From Austwickia chelonae NBRC 105200 (GTDB lineage Bacteria; Actinomycetota; Actinomycetes; Actinomycetales; Dermatophilaceae), in contig NZ_BAGZ01000025.1 of the NCBI RefSeq assembly GCF_000298175.1, positions 1 to 40,777 of the forward strand: 40,777 bases of DNA, in the 5' to 3' direction. Position 1 is the first letter of the stretch; each line of letters starts with the position of its first letter. Below are positions 15,416 through 23,738 of this stretch, in pieces. A program made the translations under genes and the position numbers. The notes below the pieces were generated by a model, which had not been told where the DNA came from, made no database searches, and saw only the letters and a list, made by a program, of their open reading frames with translations.

Positions 15416-17164
15416 TCAGGCCCTCTTGCCCAGGGGGTTGACGAGGAGCAGCTCGGTGTTCCGATCGGCGTTGCTGCCGTTGCGTTTCTTCGCGTGCAGG
15501 TCGTTGAAGGACATCTCCCGGTAGAGCGCCGCGAGGTCCCGGGGCGCGCCGGAACCGTGGTCGGCGGCGTAGGGCGCCTCGGACTCGACGAGGGTGGTGA
15601 ACAGCGAGAGGGTGCCGTCGACATTGTCGACGAGTTCCAGCAGGCGGGCGTGCTGGGGGAAGTCGACGTGGCTGGCCGTGTTGATCTCCCAGAAGGCACG
15701 CCGGGGGTCGGCGTGCGGCCGCGGGGTGATCCGGTTGTTGTGGGTGTGCCCGTTGACCCAGGCCAGTACGTTCGGGAAGCGGTGGAGCAGCTCGAGGACC
15801 TCCACCCCGGCGTAGCGGCGTTCCAGGTCGTCGAGATTGGGGATCAGGTTCGTCATCGTCCCGGAGGTGTGATGGCTGAAGACGATGAACAGTTCGTCGG
15901 CGACCTGCCGGGTGACCGGGCGGCCGTCCGTCCCGTGGTACCGGCTGCTACCTGCGGTGAGCACCCTTTCCAGCCAGAAGAACTGTCCCTCACCGAGTGA
16001 GCCTTCGGTCCACCCCGCAGGGTTCGTCGAGTCCAGGGAGATGCCGGTGACGCCCGGGGCGATACGGAAGCTGTAGTAGGCGCGACCGGTCGCGGCCGAC
16101 TCCGCGGTGTACCCGTGCCCGACCGGCCCCGCACCGGTCACCGCGGCCTTCAGGTGGGCGGCGATGTACTGCCCCGGGACGAGCGGCCGTCGACGCGGGT
16201 CCGGGGTGACGGTCTGCACGATGCGGTCCCCCTGGGGCACCGCATTCGGCGAGACGGGCCGCCCCGAACTGAAGGAGCGCTCCAACCTGGACCGGGCTGC
16301 GGGGTCGCGGATGCCGAGGATCTTGCGCGAACCGGTGTAGGTCTCGGTGAGGGTCTCCCAGGAGAGCGGCATGGTCCCCTGGATCGAGTTGTCGTGATTA
16401 CCGAAGACGCTGTACCAGCGGGTGCGCAGGCCGGGGCTGGTGACCGGCGCGATCGCCCGGGAGAGGAAGCCGGGGATCTGGGGGAAGCCCTTCTGCTTGT
16501 ACTGGTCCTGCAGCGAGGACTCCACGTTGTAGAAGTGAGTGCTCCCGAAGTTCTGCACGCCTTCCCACTGGGGTCCGCCCGTGTTGGGGGTGATCTTCCC
16601 GCCGGCGAGCACGGTGAGGAACCACGTCAGTTCGATTTCCTCGTCGTTGTCGGTGTTGTCCCCCGTGGACACCACGCAGTCGAAAGGACGCCCGGTGTAC
16701 GGCCCGCCTTTGAGGGAGTTGAGCCTGTTCACCAGGGAGATGCCGCCGTGGGTGCCCAGTGCTTCGTGGGGGCGGAAGGCCGACCCGTTGAACGGGTGGA
16801 GGAATTCGACGCGCATCGGCGACTGGGCGTCGATGATGTGGATGTCGGTGATCTGCACGAAGGAGGCGAGGGCGCGGCGGCGGTCGTCGCGTCCGGGCTT
16901 GGGCGCGACCAGCTGGGGGCGCACCACGAGGGGGTAGCCGGGTCCTGCGGTGAGTCGCCGGTAGCTGCCGGTGGCGGAGAGTCGCGCCCCGGGGGCTGCG
17001 GCCTGTTGCAGGGTGGTCCCGGTGGTGTTGACGGCGCGGGCTGCGGAGCGGGCTAGTGATCGGTCGATGGCTCTGGCGTGATCGGCGGTCCACAGGGTCA
17101 GTCCGGTGGCTCCGGCCAGACCGGTGAGTCCGGTGACGAAAGTGCGTCGTGTGATGTGGCCCAT
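15416..17164 (-). CDS. Tat-exported calcineurin-like metallophosphoesterase
   Basis: This is a binuclear metallophosphoesterase exported folded by the Tat system. The signal sequence MGHITRRTFVTGLTGLAGA has the twin arginine and is followed by a hydrophobic stretch ending near DHARA. The five metallophosphoesterase blocks appear in order: ITDIHIID (D-x-H), STGDNTDND (GDxxD), VFGNHDN (GNHD), FSHHTSG and VNGHTHNNR (GHxH). At 582 aa it is long, with inserted segments between blocks, as in a family of actinobacterial Tat phosphoesterases. GGAGGA lies 5-6 bases before the ATG. It stands alone between gcdH and the peptidase. The substrate (phosphodiester, nucleotide or phospholipid) cannot be inferred. 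Confidence 0.92.
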   Translation of the reverse strand: MGHITRRTFVTGLTGLAGATGLTLWTADHARAIDRSLARSAARAVNTTGTTLQQAAAPGARLSATGSYRRLTAGPGYPLVVRPQLVAPKPGRDDRRRALASFVQITDIHIIDAQSPMRVEFLHPFNGSAFRPHEALGTHGGISLVNRLNSLKGGPYTGRPFDCVVSTGDNTDNDEEIELTWFLTVLAGGKITPNTGGPQWEGVQNFGSTHFYNVESSLQDQYKQKGFPQIPGFLSRAIAPVTSPGLRTRWYSVFGNHDNSIQGTMPLSWETLTETYTGSRKILGIRDPAARSRLERSFSSGRPVSPNAVPQGDRIVQTVTPDPRRRPLVPGQYIAAHLKAAVTGAGPVGHGYTAESAATGRAYYSFRIAPGVTGISLDSTNPAGWTEGSLGEGQFFWLERVLTAGSSRYHGTDGRPVTRQVADELFIVFSHHTSGTMTNLIPNLDDLERRYAGVEVLELLHRFPNVLAWVNGHTHNNRITPRPHADPRRAFWEINTASHVDFPQHARLLELVDNVDGTLSLFTTLVESEAPYAADHGSGAPRDLAALYREMSFNDLHAKKRNGSNADRNTELLLVNPLGKRA

Positions 17165-17348
17165 GTGTCCTCCGCGTCGTTGCCTGAGTGTTTCCCCGTG
17201 AGAGCCGTTCTCCCTTGCTATCAGCAGGAGCGCTTCTGCGGGGCGTGTTTCCCCAACGACGGTCGAAGGAATTTCACTCCGGGAGTTGATGAATCGTTAC
17301 AAGAACAGGGGTAACGGGCCGACCGATGGGAGCCGCTGGTCCGGCCGG

Positions 17349-18542
17349 TCAGCAGAAGGCACCGTGACCGGTGAGCGCCTGCCCGACGACCAATTGGTGC
17401 ACTTCGGACGTTCCCTCGTAGGTGAGCACCGATTCGAGGTTGTTCGCATGCCTCATCACCGGGTAGTCGCCGCTGATGCCGTTGGCACCCAGGAGGGTGC
17501 GGCACTCCCGGGCGATCGCGAGGGCTTCCCGGACGTTGTTGAGCTTGCCGAGGCTGACCTGTTCCGGACGGAGTCGGCGTCCGTCCTTCAAGCGCCCCAG
17601 GTGGAGGGCCAGCAGCATCCCCTTGCCGAGTTCGACTGCCATGTCGGCGAGTTTGGCCTGGGTGAGCTGGAAGGAGGCCAACGGACGGCCGAACACCTCT
17701 CGGGAGTCGACATAGTCCAGGGCCGTCTCCAGGCAGTCGCGGGCGGCACCGAGAGCACCGAAGACGATTCCGAAGCGGGCTTCGTTCAAGCAGGACAGCG
17801 GCCCGGACAGTCCGGTGGCCGCAGGGAGTGCGGCCGAGGCGGGCAGACGCACCCCGTCCAGGACGAGTTCGCTGGTCACCGAGGCGCGCAGGGACATCTT
17901 GCGGTGGATCTGCGGTGCGGAGAATCCGGGACTGTCGGTCGGCACGACGAATCCGCGCACTCCGTGCCCTCGACCCGGCTCGCCGGTCTGCGCCCAGACC
18001 ACGGCCACGTCGGCGACGGAGCCGTTGGTGATCCACATCTTGGATCCGTCGAGGATCCAGTCGCCGCCGTCCTGGCGGGCGCGGGTGCGCATCCCGGCCG
18101 GGTTGGAGCCGCAGTCGGGTTCGGTGAGTGCGAAACAGCCGATGGTTTCGCCGGCGGCCATCGGGGGCAGCCATTCCTGTTTCTGTTCCTCGCTGCCCCA
18201 TCGGTGGATGGCGTACATGGCGAGGGAGCCCTGCACGGAGACCAGGGAACGGATGCCGGAGTCGACGGCTTCGAGTTCCAGGCAGGCCAGTCCGTAGGCC
18301 GTGGCGCTGGTCCCGGCGCAGCCGTAACCGTCGAGGTGCATGCCCAGCAGGCCGTGCCCGCCGAGTTCTCTGGCGAGTTCACGGACGGGGAGCGCGGCTT
18401 CCTCGTACCAGCCCGCGACATGGGGGCGTACGGAACGTTCGAGGAAGGTGCGGGTGCTCTCGCGGATGTCGCGCTCCTCGGCGTGGAGGAGTTGGTCGAT
18501 GTCGAGCAGTCCCAGCGGGGTCTGCCGGGTGCGGGGTGCCAT
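17349..18542 (-). CDS. gcdH: Glutaryl-CoA dehydrogenase (acyl-CoA dehydrogenase family)
   Basis: This FAD enzyme oxidises and decarboxylates glutaryl-CoA to crotonyl-CoA, the last specific step of lysine/2-oxoadipate breakdown. The ATG at 18542 (GAAGGA upstream) gives 397 aa. FAD/substrate motifs are CFALTEPDCGSNPAG near 136-150 and WITNGS near 170-175. The C-terminal block GANGISGDYPVMRHANNLES followed by VLTYEGTSEVH is characteristic of glutaryl-CoA dehydrogenases. Glu376 in TYEGT is the expected catalytic base. An isobutyryl- or short-chain acyl-CoA role is less likely given this block and the ALDH7 and E1 genes upstream. The 5' gap contains a 16-bp tandem repeat. Confidence 0.88.
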   Translation of the reverse strand: MAPRTRQTPLGLLDIDQLLHAEERDIRESTRTFLERSVRPHVAGWYEEAALPVRELARELGGHGLLGMHLDGYGCAGTSATAYGLACLELEAVDSGIRSLVSVQGSLAMYAIHRWGSEEQKQEWLPPMAAGETIGCFALTEPDCGSNPAGMRTRARQDGGDWILDGSKMWITNGSVADVAVVWAQTGEPGRGHGVRGFVVPTDSPGFSAPQIHRKMSLRASVTSELVLDGVRLPASAALPAATGLSGPLSCLNEARFGIVFGALGAARDCLETALDYVDSREVFGRPLASFQLTQAKLADMAVELGKGMLLALHLGRLKDGRRLRPEQVSLGKLNNVREALAIARECRTLLGANGISGDYPVMRHANNLESVLTYEGTSEVHQLVVGQALTGHGAFC

Positions 18543-18553
18543 GGCGTCCTTCT

Positions 18554-18625
18554 CTGGTCGTCTGGTCGGCGGGGCAACTGGTCGGCGGGGCAACTGGTCG
18601 GCGAGACGTCTGGTCGCCGAGGTGT
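18554..18625. repeat. 16-bp tandem repeat between the ALDH7 and gcdH genes
   Basis: Four 16-bp units start at 18562, 18578, 18594 and 18610. Each begins CTGGTCG, and the first two are identical (CTGGTCGGCGGGGCAA). A half-unit precedes them at 18554. The array fills nearly the whole gap between the dehydrogenase stop (18632) and the gcdH start (18542), so it lies in the putative gcdH leader. The last two units are degenerate. Confidence 0.85.
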
Positions 18626-18631
18626 CGGACC

Positions 18632-20173
18632 TCAGAGGTCGAAGTGGGCCCCTTGGGCCAGGGGGTGTTCGCCGGAGTAGTTGATGGTGTTGGTGGCCCG
18701 GCGCATGTAGGCGCGCCAGGAGTCGGAGCCGGCTTCACGGCCGCCGCCGGTGTCCTTCTCCCCGCCGAAGGCTCCGCCGATCTCGGCTCCGGAGGTGCCG
18801 ATGTTGACATTGGTGATGCCGCAGTCGGAGCCCGCCGCGGAGATGAAGACTTCGGCCTCCACATGGTCACGCGTAAAAATACTCGACGAAAGGCCCTGTG
18901 GCACAGCGTTGTTCATAGCAATGGCTTCGGCGAGTTCCGAATAGGACAGGACGTAGAGGATCGGAGCGAAAGTCTCCGAACAGACCACCCCGTCCTGCAC
19001 CGGCATCCGCACCACCGCAGGCCGCACGTAATAGGCATCCGCCGCAGCCTCCACCAACTCCCGACCGCCACCGGCCACCACCCGCCCGCCCGCAGCCTCC
19101 GCCCGCTCCAACGCCCCCCGGAAGGACTCATAGGCCCCACGATCCACCAAAGGACCCACCAAAGTGCCCTCCACCATCGGATCCCCCACCGACAACCTCC
19201 CGTACGCCGACGCCACCCGCTCCACCACCTCGTCCACCACCGAGACATACGCGATCACCCGACGCATCGTCGTACACCGCTGCCCCGCCGTCCCCACCGC
19301 AGAGAAGACGACCCCCCGCGTCACCAGATCCAGATCCGCCGACGGCGCCACCACCGCCGCATTGTTCCCACCCAACTCCAACAGACACCGACCGAAACGC
19401 GCCGCCACCCGCGGCCCCACCTCACGCCCCATCCGCGTCGACCCCGTCGCACTCACCAAGGCCACCAACGGATGATCGGCCAAGGCCCGGCCCACCTCCG
19501 GCCCGCCCAAGACCACCTGACTCACCGCCGTATCACACCCCACCTCAGCCAGGGCCCGCTGCACCAAGGCGTGACACGCCAACGCACACAACGGGGCCCG
19601 CTCCGACGGCTTCCACACCACCGTGTCCCCGCACACCAAGGCCACCGCCGCATTCCACGACCACACCGCCACCGGGAAGTTGAACGCCGAGATCACCCCC
19701 ACCACACCCAGCGGATGCCAGGTCTCCATCAACCGGTGCCCCGGACGCTCACTCGGCATCGTCCGCCCGAACAACTGCCGCGACAAACCCACCGCGTAAT
19801 CACAGATGTCGACCATCTCCTGCACCTCCCCCAAGGCCTCCGACCTGACCTTCCCCACCTCCACCCCGGCCAGAACCGCCAGATCCTCCCGATGCTCACC
19901 GATCAACCGACCCAACACCTTCACCACCGCACCACGCACCGGCGCCGGCGTCTCACGCCACGTCAGAAAAGCCTCATGGGCATCGTTGACCACCTCGTCG
20001 ACCCCCTCGGCGTCACCCACCGCCGTCCGGGAGACCACTGCGCCGTTGACCGGCGAGCGCCCCTCCTGTCCTCCGGCCCACTCCTCCAGGTCGACCCCGC
20101 ACCGGCGGGCGCACTCCCGCGCGATCCTCGCCAGTTCCTCACCGGTCGGCAGCATCGTGCGCTCCTGCATCAT
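18632..20173 (-). CDS. amaB: ALDH7-family L-aminoadipate-semialdehyde dehydrogenase
   Basis: This NAD-dependent aldehyde dehydrogenase is of the antiquitin/AmaB class, which oxidises 2-aminoadipate 6-semialdehyde to 2-aminoadipate. The ATG at 20173 sits 7 bases after GAGGAG and gives 513 aa. Catalytic Cys300 lies in GTAGQRCTT and the general-base Glu266 in LELGGNN. NAD-binding SATGSTRMG is near 242-250. The C-terminal block NVNIGTSGAEIGGAFGGEKD followed by GGGREAGSDSWRAYMRRATN is the ALDH7 signature that separates it from other ALDHs. With gcdH downstream and a 2-oxoacid dehydrogenase upstream on the same strand, a lysine catabolic role is well supported. Proline or betaine aldehyde roles fit less well. 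Confidence 0.92.
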   Translation of the reverse strand: MMQERTMLPTGEELARIARECARRCGVDLEEWAGGQEGRSPVNGAVVSRTAVGDAEGVDEVVNDAHEAFLTWRETPAPVRGAVVKVLGRLIGEHREDLAVLAGVEVGKVRSEALGEVQEMVDICDYAVGLSRQLFGRTMPSERPGHRLMETWHPLGVVGVISAFNFPVAVWSWNAAVALVCGDTVVWKPSERAPLCALACHALVQRALAEVGCDTAVSQVVLGGPEVGRALADHPLVALVSATGSTRMGREVGPRVAARFGRCLLELGGNNAAVVAPSADLDLVTRGVVFSAVGTAGQRCTTMRRVIAYVSVVDEVVERVASAYGRLSVGDPMVEGTLVGPLVDRGAYESFRGALERAEAAGGRVVAGGGRELVEAAADAYYVRPAVVRMPVQDGVVCSETFAPILYVLSYSELAEAIAMNNAVPQGLSSSIFTRDHVEAEVFISAAGSDCGITNVNIGTSGAEIGGAFGGEKDTGGGREAGSDSWRAYMRRATNTINYSGEHPLAQGAHFDL

Positions 20174-20266
20174 CACGGATCTCCTCAGGTCGAAGTCCTA
20201 CAGCGGTCGCCCTCTTCAGATGATGCTGCGCTCCGGGCGAAGCCGCTGGGCGGATCGAGCCACGGT

Positions 20267-22603
20267 CTATCGGTGCTCTTCCAGGACAGCCACGCCGTGC
20301 CACAGTGCCTGCCCGATGTCCTCCTCCCGCAGAAGGACCGTCCCGGCGGCGGGGCCCAACGGGATGATGCTGTCCTTGCTGGTGATCCGGTGGACGCGGC
20401 CCTGGTAGCCGGCGTCCAGCAGTGCGGCGACGACGCCGGTCGACACTCCCCCGGAGCGGCGGGTCTCGTCGACGACGAGCACGCGGGGGAAGTCCGCGGC
20501 CACGGACATGAGATGGTCGACCGGGAGGGGCGCCAACCAGCGCAGGTCGAAGACGGTCGCGCGGGGTCCGCCGTCGGCGGCGACCTGGGTGGCGGCGCGC
20601 AGGCTCATCGCCACCCCGTTGCCGAAGGTCACCACGAGGACGTCGGGTCCGTCGCCGTGCACCTGTCCCCGGTCCAGGGCGGCGCATCCGTGGACGCTCG
20701 GGGCAGTAGGCCCGTCGACGGTTGTCCCTCGTCCTCTCTCGGGTTCCTGCCCGTCCGTGGCACCACCCAGGGGGACATACGGTGCCAGCCAGGCGCCGTC
20801 CCCGGGGTGCAGGTCGCGGGCGTGGTAGAGGGCGACGGGTTCGACGAGGACGCACACCCGGGAGTCAGCCAGGGCCAGTCCGGCCAGGGCGCGGAGAAGA
20901 CCGGGGGCTTCGGCGGCGCGGGAGGGCACGGCGACGACGATGCCGGGGATGTCCAGGAGCACGGCGAGGGAGTTGTCGTTGTGGAAGTGTCCGCCGAACT
21001 CACGTTGGTAGGCGAGTCCGGCGATCCGGACGATCATGCCGTTGCCGTACTGGCCGGCGGAGAAGAAACGCAGGGTCGCGGCCTCACCGCGGAGCTGGTC
21101 CTCGGCGTTGTGCAGATAGGCGAGGTACTGGATCTCGGGGATGGGCAGTGCCCCGGTGAGGGCCAGGCCCAGCGCCGTGCCCAGGACGGCTTGTTCGTCC
21201 AGGAGGGTGTCGAACACCCGGGTCGCGCCGAAGGCCCGTCGGAGCCCACCGGTCACCCCGTAGATCCCGCCTTTGACACCGACGTCCTCACCGAAGACGG
21301 CTGCGGACGGGTGGGTGAGCAGCAGGTCGGTCAGGGTGGCGTTGACGGTCTGGGCGAGGGTCAACGGTCCCTGGTCCTCGGGGAGTTTCCCCCGGTAGGC
21401 GAGATCGCGGGCGCTCGGGCTGATATCCCCGCCGAGTTGGTCACGGGCGTCCGGGTCCTGCAGGATCTGCGCCGCCCAGGTGCTCTTCTCGGTGAAGTCC
21501 AGCGGCGCCGAAACCTCTGCCGCGGTAGTGAGCCGCCGTACGGGCAGGAGGTGCTCGGCCATGGCGGCGACGCTGGCCTCGGTGGCTTCGTACCGGGCGA
21601 GGATCCCGGCGGCGGTCATCACTCCGCGGCGGATCAGCGCCCGGGACACGGCCAGGATCGGGTCCCGTTCGTAGTCGGCGGCGATCTCCCGGGCGCTGCG
21701 GTAGGCGATCTCTGCGTCCGATCCGGCATGCCCGAGGAAACGCACCACGTCCAGGTGCAGGATGACGGGGCGGCGCCGGGTGCGCACGATGTCCACGGCG
21801 CGTCGGGCGACCGCGAGCGCCCGTTCGGGGTCTTCGCCGCTGGCGCGCAGGTAGTCGATGCCCGGCCAGCTGGACAGGGCGCGTTCGGTCCATCCCGGTG
21901 GGGTGCGCACGCTGATGCCGAGCCGGTTGTCCTCGCAGACGATCAGCAGGGGTACCGGCACTCCTTGGTGGGTGGACTGGGCGATGCCGTTGAGTGCGCC
22001 GACCGCGGTGGAATGGTTGATCGAGGCGTCTCCGATGCCGGCGATGACGACGGCGTCCTCGGGGTACAGGGTGTGCCCGGTGGCGGGGTCCGGTCCGCCG
22101 AGGTTGCGGCCGAGTGCGAAGGCCAGCCCCATGGCTCGCGGCAGGTGGGAGGCGATGGTGGAGGTTTGCGGGATGATCGACAGTTCGGCTCGGCCGAGTA
22201 CTTTGTGTCGTCCTCCTGAGATGGGGTCGTCGGCGGCGGCCATGAAGCTGAGCAGCAGGTCGCGGGTGGGGTCGATGCCGGGTACTTGGGCTGCTCGCGC
22301 GCAGTAGAAGGCGCCGGAGCGGTAGTGCAGGAGTGCGGGGTCGGTGGGTCGGGTGGCGAGGGCGACGACGGCGTCGGATTCGTGGCCTGCCGAGCCGATG
22401 GTGTAGAAGCCTTCACCGCGTTGTTGCAGGTCGCGGGCGATGAGGTCGAGGTGGCGGCTGGTGATCTGGGCGTCGAGGAGGCTGATCAGGTCGTCGTCGG
22501 TGACCGTGGTGGTGAGGGTGTCGTCGGTGTGTTCGGCGAGCAGTGGGGCGTCGGCGAGTTCGTGGAGTTTGTGGACGAGGTGTTCGCTGACGGTGAGGTT
22601 CAT
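20267..22603 (-). CDS. Fused alpha/beta E1 of a thiamine-diphosphate 2-oxoacid dehydrogenase
   Basis: This is an E1 with alpha and beta subunits in one chain. The ATG at 22603 gives 778 aa; the upstream open part is Pro/Arg-rich and non-conserved. The alpha half has the thiamine diphosphate motif IAGIGDASINHSTAVGALN around 187-205. The beta half starts near LTLAQTVNATL and carries VFGEDVGVKGGIYGVTGGL, LDEQAVLGTALGLAL, GHFHNDNSLAVLLDIPGI and a transketolase C domain (VLVVTFGNGVAMSL). Such proteins resemble branched-chain 2-oxoacid dehydrogenase E1. Here the neighbours point to 2-oxoadipate to glutaryl-CoA (inference). No E2 or E3 gene is present. A low-complexity Gly/Asp/Arg insert precedes the C domain. 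Confidence 0.85.
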   Translation of the reverse strand: MNLTVSEHLVHKLHELADAPLLAEHTDDTLTTTVTDDDLISLLDAQITSRHLDLIARDLQQRGEGFYTIGSAGHESDAVVALATRPTDPALLHYRSGAFYCARAAQVPGIDPTRDLLLSFMAAADDPISGGRHKVLGRAELSIIPQTSTIASHLPRAMGLAFALGRNLGGPDPATGHTLYPEDAVVIAGIGDASINHSTAVGALNGIAQSTHQGVPVPLLIVCEDNRLGISVRTPPGWTERALSSWPGIDYLRASGEDPERALAVARRAVDIVRTRRRPVILHLDVVRFLGHAGSDAEIAYRSAREIAADYERDPILAVSRALIRRGVMTAAGILARYEATEASVAAMAEHLLPVRRLTTAAEVSAPLDFTEKSTWAAQILQDPDARDQLGGDISPSARDLAYRGKLPEDQGPLTLAQTVNATLTDLLLTHPSAAVFGEDVGVKGGIYGVTGGLRRAFGATRVFDTLLDEQAVLGTALGLALTGALPIPEIQYLAYLHNAEDQLRGEAATLRFFSAGQYGNGMIVRIAGLAYQREFGGHFHNDNSLAVLLDIPGIVVAVPSRAAEAPGLLRALAGLALADSRVCVLVEPVALYHARDLHPGDGAWLAPYVPLGGATDGQEPERGRGTTVDGPTAPSVHGCAALDRGQVHGDGPDVLVVTFGNGVAMSLRAATQVAADGGPRATVFDLRWLAPLPVDHLMSVAADFPRVLVVDETRRSGGVSTGVVAALLDAGYQGRVHRITSKDSIIPLGPAAGTVLLREEDIGQALWHGVAVLEEHR

Positions 22604-22794
22604 GCGGTGTTTCCCGTCGTTCCGGTCGCGGGGATGGCAGGGTTCACCTTGCAGTGGCCGGCGGGGTGGGTGCGGTATTGCGAGGGCGAGTTTTTGTGGT
22701 GCCAGCGGCGCTTTTGCTGTTGCTGGCCGGCGGGGTCCGGGGTGTGTCGGCGTGTGCTTCCTGGGCGCGGCGGGGTGCGTCGATAGCATCAGCC
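22604..22794. promoter_or_regulatory. Divergent intergenic region between E1 and LysR genes
   Basis: These 191 bp separate the start codons of the minus-strand E1 gene and the plus-strand LysR-type regulator. This is the usual arrangement for a LysR regulator acting on its divergent neighbour, so its T-N11-A type site should be here. No single site stands out by eye, and the region is GC-rich without strong -10 boxes. Confidence 0.45.
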
Positions 22795-23712
22795 ATGCTC
22801 AATCCTGTGCATCTGCAGACCTTGGTGACGGTGGTGCAGACCGGTTCTTTCGTGGAGGCCGCCCGCGAGTTGGGTTATACCCCGTCGGCGGTGTCTCAGC
22901 AGGTGGCGGCGTTGGAGAGGTCGTTGAAGCTGGTGTTGTTCGATCGGGCTGCGCACAGTATTTCTCCGACGCCGACGGCGCGGGTCCTGGCGGATCGTTC
23001 GCGGGACAGTTTGGCGGCGCTGCGGGTGTTGGAGGAGGACGTCCTGCAGATGGCTCGGGGCGGTCTGGGCGTGGTGCGGGTGGGGGCTTTCCCGACGGCG
23101 GTCGAGCGGTTGTTGCCGGGGGCGTTCGCTCTCCTGTTGGGGGAGTTCCCGGGGGTGGAGGTGCGGTTGTGCGAGGGGGAGACGGATCTGTTGGTGTCGG
23201 AGTTGGCGGAGGGTCGGCTCGATGTGGCGGTGGTCTGCCGGTACGACGTGGTGCCGGTGGTCTTCCCGGGGCCGGTGGAGGTTTTCCCTCTGCTTCGGGA
23301 GGATCTGCTCGTGGTGACTCCGCGGGGGCATCGGTGGGCGGGGCGCGCTGTGCCGTGGTCTGAGCTGGCGCAGGCCGGTTGGGTCACGGCCGCGGAGAAC
23401 AGCCCCGGAGCGAACTGTCTCGAGATCCTTTGTGCTTCTGCTGGTTTCACGCCGAATGTGGTGATGCGCGGCAGCAGTGACGATGCTCTCAGCGAATTCG
23501 TCCGCTGCGGCCTGGGCGTCGCGCTGTCACCGGGGCTGTGCCTCGGCCCGTCCCCTGACGTCGGAGTGGCTCGGCCGACTCCGGCAGGCGCCTCCCGGCG
23601 GGTCGAGATCTTGAGACGGCAGGACGCCGGGCCGGCCGCGAACGCACTGGTGAACGCGCTCAGGCAGGCGGCGCCGAGCTTGTCCGACCCCTATGTGCAC
23701 AGCTGTGACTGA
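22795..23712 (+). CDS. LysR-family transcriptional regulator
   Basis: This is a LysR-type regulator of 305 aa. The N-terminal winged helix-turn-helix covers about residues 1-60 (HLQTLVTVVQTGSFVEAARE followed by LGYTPSAVSQQVAALE). A coiled linker and a two-lobed ligand domain follow, with VRVGAFPTAVERLLPGAF and the FPGVEVRLCEGETDLLVSEL segment. The ATG at 22795 is chosen because it opens the helix-turn-helix directly; the longer upstream frame is not LysR-like. It is divergent from the lysine/2-oxoacid catabolic genes and probably controls them, with a pathway intermediate as ligand (inference). It ends 26 bases before the next plus-strand gene. Confidence 0.9.
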   Translation: MLNPVHLQTLVTVVQTGSFVEAARELGYTPSAVSQQVAALERSLKLVLFDRAAHSISPTPTARVLADRSRDSLAALRVLEEDVLQMARGGLGVVRVGAFPTAVERLLPGAFALLLGEFPGVEVRLCEGETDLLVSELAEGRLDVAVVCRYDVVPVVFPGPVEVFPLLREDLLVVTPRGHRWAGRAVPWSELAQAGWVTAAENSPGANCLEILCASAGFTPNVVMRGSSDDALSEFVRCGLGVALSPGLCLGPSPDVGVARPTPAGASRRVEILRRQDAGPAANALVNALRQAAPSLSDPYVHSCD

Positions 23713-23738
23713 CCGTCACCCCTGGTTACGATCGTCCG

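Noticed and set aside
18128-22219. A plus-strand open frame of 1363 codons opposite gcdH, the ALDH7 gene and the E1 gene
   Set aside because: It is antisense to three well-supported genes, has His/Arg/Pro/Gly-rich low-complexity composition, and no family motif. Long antisense frames are expected from G/C-biased third positions.
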